Origin: Chloroflexota bacterium
GTDB lineage: Bacteria; Chloroflexota; Anaerolineae; Anaerolineales; Anaerolineaceae
Assembly: GCA_029265085.1 (NCBI GenBank)
Contig: JAJUJY010000110.1
Span: 1 to 15,158, forward strand
Direction: 5' to 3'
DNA: 15,158 nt
This document shows positions 11,132 to 15,158 of the stretch, in pieces. A program made the translations under genes and the position numbers. The notes under the pieces are model-generated. The model saw only the letters and a program-made list of their open reading frames with translations. It was not told the DNA's origin and made no database searches. Numbering within the stretch: position 1 is the stretch's first letter; each line of letters begins with the position of its first letter.

Positions 11132-13720
11132 ATGATGTCGAATGCTTTTGATATAAATAATTTGCAAGGTCTTACTGATGAAGAAGTAATCGCACGCCTT
11201 GCGCAAGACGGGCATAACGAATTGCCCTCTACCGAAAAACGCACAATCTTCCATATTTTATGGGAAGTAATTCGCGAGCCTATGTTTTTATTATTGATAG
11301 CTTGCGGCACCCTTTATTTGGTGTTAGGCGATGTACAAGAAGCCATGATGTTATTAGGTTTTGTCTTTGTGGTAATCGGTATTACGATTTATCAGGAACA
11401 AAAAACCGAAAAAGCGCTGGATGCTCTGCGTGACCTTTCCAGCCCGCGCGCATTGGTCATTCGTAATGGCGAACAACAACGCATTGCAGGGCGGGATGTG
11501 GTTTGTGATGATATTCTTCTAATCTCAGAGGGTGACCGGGTTCCGGCAGATGCTGTTTTACTCTCTTCCACAAACTTGATGGTGGATGAATCGCTGCTCA
11601 CTGGCGAATCCGTTCCAGTTCGAAAAATTGCCTGGGATGGTAAAGAGATCATTGGCCGCCCTGGGGGTGATGATCAGCCGTTTGTCTATTCTGGAACAAT
11701 GGTGGTCAAAGGCCAGGCGATTTGCCAGGTGACCAGTACCGGTTCTAGAACGGAAATGGGAAAAATTGGCAAGGCATTGCAAACACTTGAAACTGAAGAT
11801 ACAAACCTGCAGAAACAAACCGGCACGATTGTTAAGCGGTTTGCGACTGTGGGTGTAATTCTGTGTGTTTTGGTTGTGGTTGTTTTTGGTCTGACCCGCG
11901 GGAATTGGTTGGAAGGCTTTTTGGCAGGTATCACCCTGGCGATGGCCACACTGCCTGAAGAATTCCCGGTTGTAATGACAATTTTCCTAGCCTTAGGAGC
12001 ATGGCGGATTTCTCAGCGCAAGGTGCTAACTCGCCGGGTACATGCGATTGAAATGCTTGGTGCGGCAACTGTGTTATGCACCGATAAAACCGGTACATTA
12101 ACCTTAAACCGGATGACGGTTACGAAAATTTGTGTTAATAACCGTGTTCATGATGTGGAAATGCGACAGGTTTCTTTGCCGGAAGATCTGCATAAGGTCG
12201 TTGAGTACAGCATTCTTGCCAGCCCTACGGATCCATTTGACCCAATGGAAAAGGCAATGCAGGAATTAGGTACACGCACTTTAATGAATACGGAACATTT
12301 GCACAAAGACTGGAATCTATTGCGCGAATACCCACTTTCTGAGAAATTGTTGGCAATGTCGCGAGTTTGGCAGTCAACTGATGGAAAAAATTATGTAATC
12401 GCTGCAAAAGGTGCTCCAGAAGCCATTGCTGATTTATGCCATTTTTCTATTGATCAAACTCATGAAATGGAAAATTGCATTGAGAAAATGGCCAATCATG
12501 GTTTGCGGGTGATTGGTGTTGCACAGGCGACATTCAAAGAAAGTGAATTGCCTGCAGAGCAGCATGATTTTAATTTTGAATTTGTTGGGTTGTTAGGACT
12601 GTCTGATCCCGTGCGTCCTGGCGTGCTTGAGGCCGTTTCAGAATGTTATACGGCGGGTATCCGCGTTATTATGATTACAGGAGATTATCCGGCTACTGCC
12701 CGAAGCATAGCAGAAAAGATTGGGCTAAAACCGCTAGATGATATTATTACTGGACCCGAATTAGACCAGATGGATGATGCTGAATTGCAGCGCCGTATCC
12801 GTAAGACCTGCATCTTTGCTCGTGCTGTTCCGGAACAAAAATTGCGTATTGTCAATGCATTAAAGGCCAATGGTGAAGTTGTGGCCATGACGGGCGATGG
12901 TGTGAACGATGCACCCGCATTGAAAGCTGCACATATTGGAATTGCGATGGGTGGGCGCGGAACAGATGTTGCGCGCGAATCGGCGGCGCTGGTGTTGCTG
13001 GACGATAACTTTGCCTCCATTGTCGCGGCTGTGCGAATGGGTCGGCGCATTTTTGATAACCTGAAGAAAGCGATGACCTTTATCTTCTCGGTCCATATTC
13101 CCATTGCAGGTATGTCTTTACTGCCTGTATTGTTTAAGTGGCCGCTGGCCTTGTTGCCCGTGCATATTGTCTTCTTGGAGTTAATCATTGATCCTGCCTG
13201 TTCAGTTGTCTTTGAAATGGAAGAGGATGAAAAAGATATTATGCAGCGTAAGCCGCGCAAGTTAAGCGACCCATTGTTTGGACGGCAAATGGTCTTTAGC
13301 GGGCTGATCCAGGGGTTAAGTGTGCTGGCTGTTGCAGCTGTAATTTACGGCACAACACTGGCACAGGGTTACACGGCCGATGAAGCGCGTTTGCTTTCCT
13401 TTACCAGTTTGGTGATTGGCAACCTGGGTTTAATCTTTACCAACCGGTCCTGGACACGTTCGATCCTGGCCACGCTGCAGATCCCGAATAAGGCGTTGTG
13501 GTGGGTAACAGGGGCAGCATTGGGCTTCCTGACCCTGGTCAGTTTTGTGCCGTTTATGCGCAGTATTTTTAGCTTTGCGCCAATCTCGCCTTGGGAATTA
13601 CTTGCTTGCTTGTCTGCCGGGGTTATTTCCATTTTGGTTTCTGAGAGCGTCAAGCTGCCTTTTGTTCAAAATCTATTTGTTGGTAAGCCCGCATTGGAAG
13701 ATAGCCGGGTGCAGGGGTAA
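11132..13720 (+). CDS. P2-like P-type cation-transporting ATPase
   Basis: An 862-aa membrane pump. GAGGAA (11121-11126) precedes two adjacent ATGs (11132, 11135). Domains in order: a cation-ATPase N-terminal segment (LTDEEVIARLAQDGHNELP, 14-32), helices 1-2 (about 48-88), actuator domain with VDESLLTGES (151-160), helices 3-4 containing ATLPEEFPVV (272-281), phosphorylation site CTDKTGTLT (316-324, Asp318), nucleotide site KGAPE (426-430), the hinge TGDGVNDAP (587-595), and six C-terminal helices. The helix-4 motif is PEEFP rather than PEGLP of Ca2+ pumps, and helix 6 has FLELIIDPAC (681-690) where Ca2+ pumps have N..D. There is no CPC/SPC motif and no N-terminal CxxC domain, so it is not a P1B heavy-metal pump. 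Linkage to an alpha5-site repressor suggests efflux of a divalent metal such as Mn, Co, Zn or Ca. The substrate is inferred only. Confidence 0.93.
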   Translation: MMSNAFDINNLQGLTDEEVIARLAQDGHNELPSTEKRTIFHILWEVIREPMFLLLIACGTLYLVLGDVQEAMMLLGFVFVVIGITIYQEQKTEKALDALRDLSSPRALVIRNGEQQRIAGRDVVCDDILLISEGDRVPADAVLLSSTNLMVDESLLTGESVPVRKIAWDGKEIIGRPGGDDQPFVYSGTMVVKGQAICQVTSTGSRTEMGKIGKALQTLETEDTNLQKQTGTIVKRFATVGVILCVLVVVVFGLTRGNWLEGFLAGITLAMATLPEEFPVVMTIFLALGAWRISQRKVLTRRVHAIEMLGAATVLCTDKTGTLTLNRMTVTKICVNNRVHDVEMRQVSLPEDLHKVVEYSILASPTDPFDPMEKAMQELGTRTLMNTEHLHKDWNLLREYPLSEKLLAMSRVWQSTDGKNYVIAAKGAPEAIADLCHFSIDQTHEMENCIEKMANHGLRVIGVAQATFKESELPAEQHDFNFEFVGLLGLSDPVRPGVLEAVSECYTAGIRVIMITGDYPATARSIAEKIGLKPLDDIITGPELDQMDDAELQRRIRKTCIFARAVPEQKLRIVNALKANGEVVAMTGDGVNDAPALKAAHIGIAMGGRGTDVARESAALVLLDDNFASIVAAVRMGRRIFDNLKKAMTFIFSVHIPIAGMSLLPVLFKWPLALLPVHIVFLELIIDPACSVVFEMEEDEKDIMQRKPRKLSDPLFGRQMVFSGLIQGLSVLAVAAVIYGTTLAQGYTADEARLLSFTSLVIGNLGLIFTNRSWTRSILATLQIPNKALWWVTGAALGFLTLVSFVPFMRSIFSFAPISPWELLACLSAGVISILVSESVKLPFVQNLFVGKPALEDSRVQG

Positions 13721-13743
13721 TCCGAATAAAATTGAGGTGACTT

Positions 13744-13772
13744 CTGGCTGGAAGGAATTTTCTTCTAGCCAG
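13744..13772 (+). repeat. Intercistronic hairpin between ATPase and dedA genes
   Basis: CTGGCTGGAAG (13744-13754) pairs with CTTCTAGCCAG (13762-13772), 11 bp with one G-U, around a 7-base loop. It is followed by AATATT rather than a T-run, so it is not a clear terminator. It could stabilise or mark a processing point in a shared transcript. Confidence 0.55.
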
Positions 13773-13792
13773 AATATTCACCGGTTCAATTG

Positions 13793-14458
13793 ATGATTAT
13801 GCATATCTTAAATATATTTTCTATTTCTGAATTTTTGGAATTGATCAATACTTGGGTTTTAGGAGTAATTTCCACGATGGGTTACCCTGGATTAGGATTG
13901 GTGATGTTCTTGGAAAATGTTTTTCCGCCAATTCCTTCAGAAGTGATTTTGCCGCTTGCCGGCAGTTTAACCCTGGATGGTAATTTTTCGTTATTCGGAA
14001 TTGCCTTGATTGGCATGATCGGTTCTGTTGCCGGTGCCTGGGTATTTTATGGCATTGGTTATTGGTTTGATGAAGCTCGTGTAAGAGTGATCATCCGAAA
14101 GGTGGGCAAATGGCTTTTGCTTTCTGAACAGGATTTGGATCGTGCACTGGCCTGGTTTCAGCATCACGGCGACCGAGTAATTTTCTTCGGCCGGATGGTG
14201 CCTATGGTACGTAGTTTGATCTCTATTCCCGCCGGTTTAGCAAGGATGGACCCATTGCGGTTCACGATATTTACCGCAATAGGGACAGTTTGTTGGAGCT
14301 ATTTGTTAGCTCTGGCAGGACGTTTATTGGGCAAGAATTGGCCGCTGGTTGAACAATGGCTTAACCGGTACGAAATCGTTGTCCAGGTTGGCGTGGGAAT
14401 TGCAATTCTGTACTTTCTTTATCGTAAGTTGCTTAAAAATTACGTCCAAAAGTCCTAA
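13793..14458 (+). CDS. DedA family membrane protein
   Basis: A 221-aa integral membrane protein of the DedA (SNARE-associated, VTT) family. Candidate starts are TTG 13790, ATG 13793 and ATG 13799; none has a good SD site, and the choice of 13793 is arbitrary among them. Family landmarks are MFLENVFPPIPSEVILPLAG (38-57) with Glu41 and Glu50, a glycine-rich helix GMIGSVAGAWVFYGIGYW (74-91), and FFGRMVPMVRSLISIPAGLARM (131-152) with Arg134 and Arg140. These acidic and basic residues are needed in characterised DedA proteins, which act as proton-dependent lipid flippases or transporters of undecaprenyl phosphate or phospholipids. Some members affect metal or oxyanion tolerance. It follows the P-type ATPase by 72 bp with no strong terminator, so co-transcription is likely. 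A convergent terminator follows. Confidence 0.92.
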   Translation: MIMHILNIFSISEFLELINTWVLGVISTMGYPGLGLVMFLENVFPPIPSEVILPLAGSLTLDGNFSLFGIALIGMIGSVAGAWVFYGIGYWFDEARVRVIIRKVGKWLLLSEQDLDRALAWFQHHGDRVIFFGRMVPMVRSLISIPAGLARMDPLRFTIFTAIGTVCWSYLLALAGRLLGKNWPLVEQWLNRYEIVVQVGVGIAILYFLYRKLLKNYVQKS

Positions 14459-14471
14459 TAGATTGACAGAA

Positions 14472-14515
14472 TAAACACCAACCAGACGGCATTGAAGCGA
14501 CCCGGTTGGTGTTTA
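14472..14515. terminator. Convergent hairpin terminator after dedA
   Basis: A perfect 12-bp inverted repeat, TAAACACCAACC (14472-14483) / GGTTGGTGTTTA (14504-14515), with a 20-base loop, lies between the dedA stop and the convergent hydrolase gene. The T-tract is short (TTT), so efficiency is uncertain, though placement and stem strength fit a bidirectional terminator. Confidence 0.65.
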
Positions 14516-14533
14516 ATAGGGTGTATTTTGGGC

Positions 14534-15158
14534 TTACTCCTTAAACCCCGGCAGTTTTGCGGGCGGGTTGAGTGCCTGGCTGACTTGCAGGGCGCGAACC
14601 TGGGCGCGGACGTACTCGCGGGCTGCCCGGCTGTGTTGGAAGATTTGCTGGCGCCCCTGGCTGTTTTGCGCTGCCGCAGCAAACTCTTTCGCGCTGGCAA
14701 GGTGCTGTTCGGCTTTTTCCAGCAGGGCTTTCAAGTTGGCATACGCCGGTTCATGTTGGGCAAGGTTGGCGAAATCTGTGCGTGCCTGCGCGAGGTATTC
14801 CTCGGCTTTTTGGGCGGCATAATTCACCACGCCCTGCGGAGTACCTGCCAGTTTGAGTTCAAAGAAGGCATTGGTCTCATTGTAGATAGGGCCGCTGTGC
14901 GGGTTGGGGGCGTGGGCAACCAGTCCGCGGGCAGCCGGGCCGGTGCACAGGGCATAGATTCCTTCTTCGCCGTTATCCGGTTTCATGACGCTGACCAGGG
15001 CATTGCCGGCATGGCCTGTGCGGGGTTTGCCCCAATCGCCCGTTTTCTTATACCGTTTGGCGGCTTCCTCAAAGGTGCCCTGCGGGCGTTCGCCGGAAAC
15101 ACGGTAGAGTGCTTTCATGTAATCCATGTCGATCTGACCGCTGCCGCGCTCCATTGCC
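14534..15158 (-). CDS. Probable C45/acyltransferase-like hydrolase, C-terminal part (5' partial)
   Basis: The frame is open through the right edge, so the N-terminal part lies outside the window. From the Met encoded at 15152-15154 (probably internal), 206 residues remain. Visible blocks are GQIDMDYMKALYRVSGERPQ (6-25), KRYKKTGDWGKPRTGHAGNA (33-52), VSVMKPDNGEEGIYALCTGPAARG (54-77) and SGPIYNETNAFFELKL (87-102). Then comes a long Ala/Glu/Gln-rich helical tail (about 108-195) ending NPPAKLPGFKE. The HAGNAL / YALCTGPA / NAFFEL pattern recalls carcinine hydrolase / isopenicillin-N acyltransferase-like proteins of the N-terminal-nucleophile C45 group. The catalytic Cys would be upstream and cannot be seen, so the family call is tentative. 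The function could be amide hydrolysis or acyl transfer. Confidence 0.7.
   Translation of the reverse strand, partial: AMERGSGQIDMDYMKALYRVSGERPQGTFEEAAKRYKKTGDWGKPRTGHAGNALVSVMKPDNGEEGIYALCTGPAARGLVAHAPNPHSGPIYNETNAFFELKLAGTPQGVVNYAAQKAEEYLAQARTDFANLAQHEPAYANLKALLEKAEQHLASAKEFAAAAQNSQGRQQIFQHSRAAREYVRAQVRALQVSQALNPPAKLPGFKE

Noticed and set aside
12685..13260. 191-aa minus-strand frame
   Set aside because: It is antisense to the hinge region of the P-type ATPase, where every conserved motif is on the plus strand.
11132..13720. P1B heavy-metal ATPase (ZntA/CadA-like) annotation
   Set aside because: There is no CPC/SPC motif in helix 4 and no N-terminal CxxC domain; helix 4 has PEEFP instead.

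Overview
The window reads as ordinary bacterial chromosome: dense genes, Shine-Dalgarno (SD) sites, short intergenic gaps and intrinsic terminators, with no rRNA, tRNA, CRISPR array, transposase or phage gene visible. The gene mix (LytTR-tailed ABC subunit, PadR plus DUF2812 pair, a fasciclin-domain secreted protein, an amidotransferase-like protein with a cysteinyl-tRNA-synthetase tail, several orphan membrane proteins) and the intermediate, locally varying G+C suggest a Chloroflexota bacterium, perhaps Anaerolineae. This is an inference from gene content, made with modest confidence; no marker gene is present to prove it.

Layout. (1) 1-4183, plus strand: an ABC-2 type export system. It comprises an ATPase-like subunit with eroded catalytic motifs fused to a LytTR DNA-binding domain (cut by the left edge), a fully canonical ATPase, and one long permease made of two homologous halves. 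Together they look like an asymmetric transporter whose inactive ATPase half may double as its transcription factor. (2) 4237-6168: three separately transcribed genes bounded by hairpin terminators: a small four-helix membrane protein with an Mpv17/PMP22-like feel (minus), a secreted single-FAS1-domain protein (plus), and an orphan membrane protein with a DWxEN motif (minus). (3) 6317-9058, visibly more G+C-rich: an S51/amidotransferase-like protein with a CysRS C-terminal tail, a convergent unknown exported protein whose promoter region carries an 11-bp-phased heptamer array, and a two-gene operon of an alkyltransferase-like (ATL) DNA-repair protein and a small ferredoxin-fold-like protein. 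(4) 9185-10163: a PadR regulator and its DUF2812 membrane partner behind a promoter embedded in a strikingly symmetrical set of CGATATAT elements. (5) 10253-14458, more A+T-rich at its start: a metal-responsive cluster. It has a consensus promoter overlapped by a perfect 16-bp-arm inverted repeat, an SmtB/CzrA-like ArsR repressor with an alpha5 metal site, a small histidine-rich membrane-anchored protein, a P2-like P-type cation ATPase with PEEFP and ELIIDP motifs, and a DedA-family membrane protein. (6) 14534-15158, minus strand: the C-terminal part of a probable C45/acyltransferase-like hydrolase, cut by the right edge.

The two most distinctive systems are the asymmetric ABC/LytTR transporter and the ArsR / His-rich protein / P-type ATPase cluster. 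The latter pairs a zinc-type sensor with a pump that is not of the usual heavy-metal P1B class.
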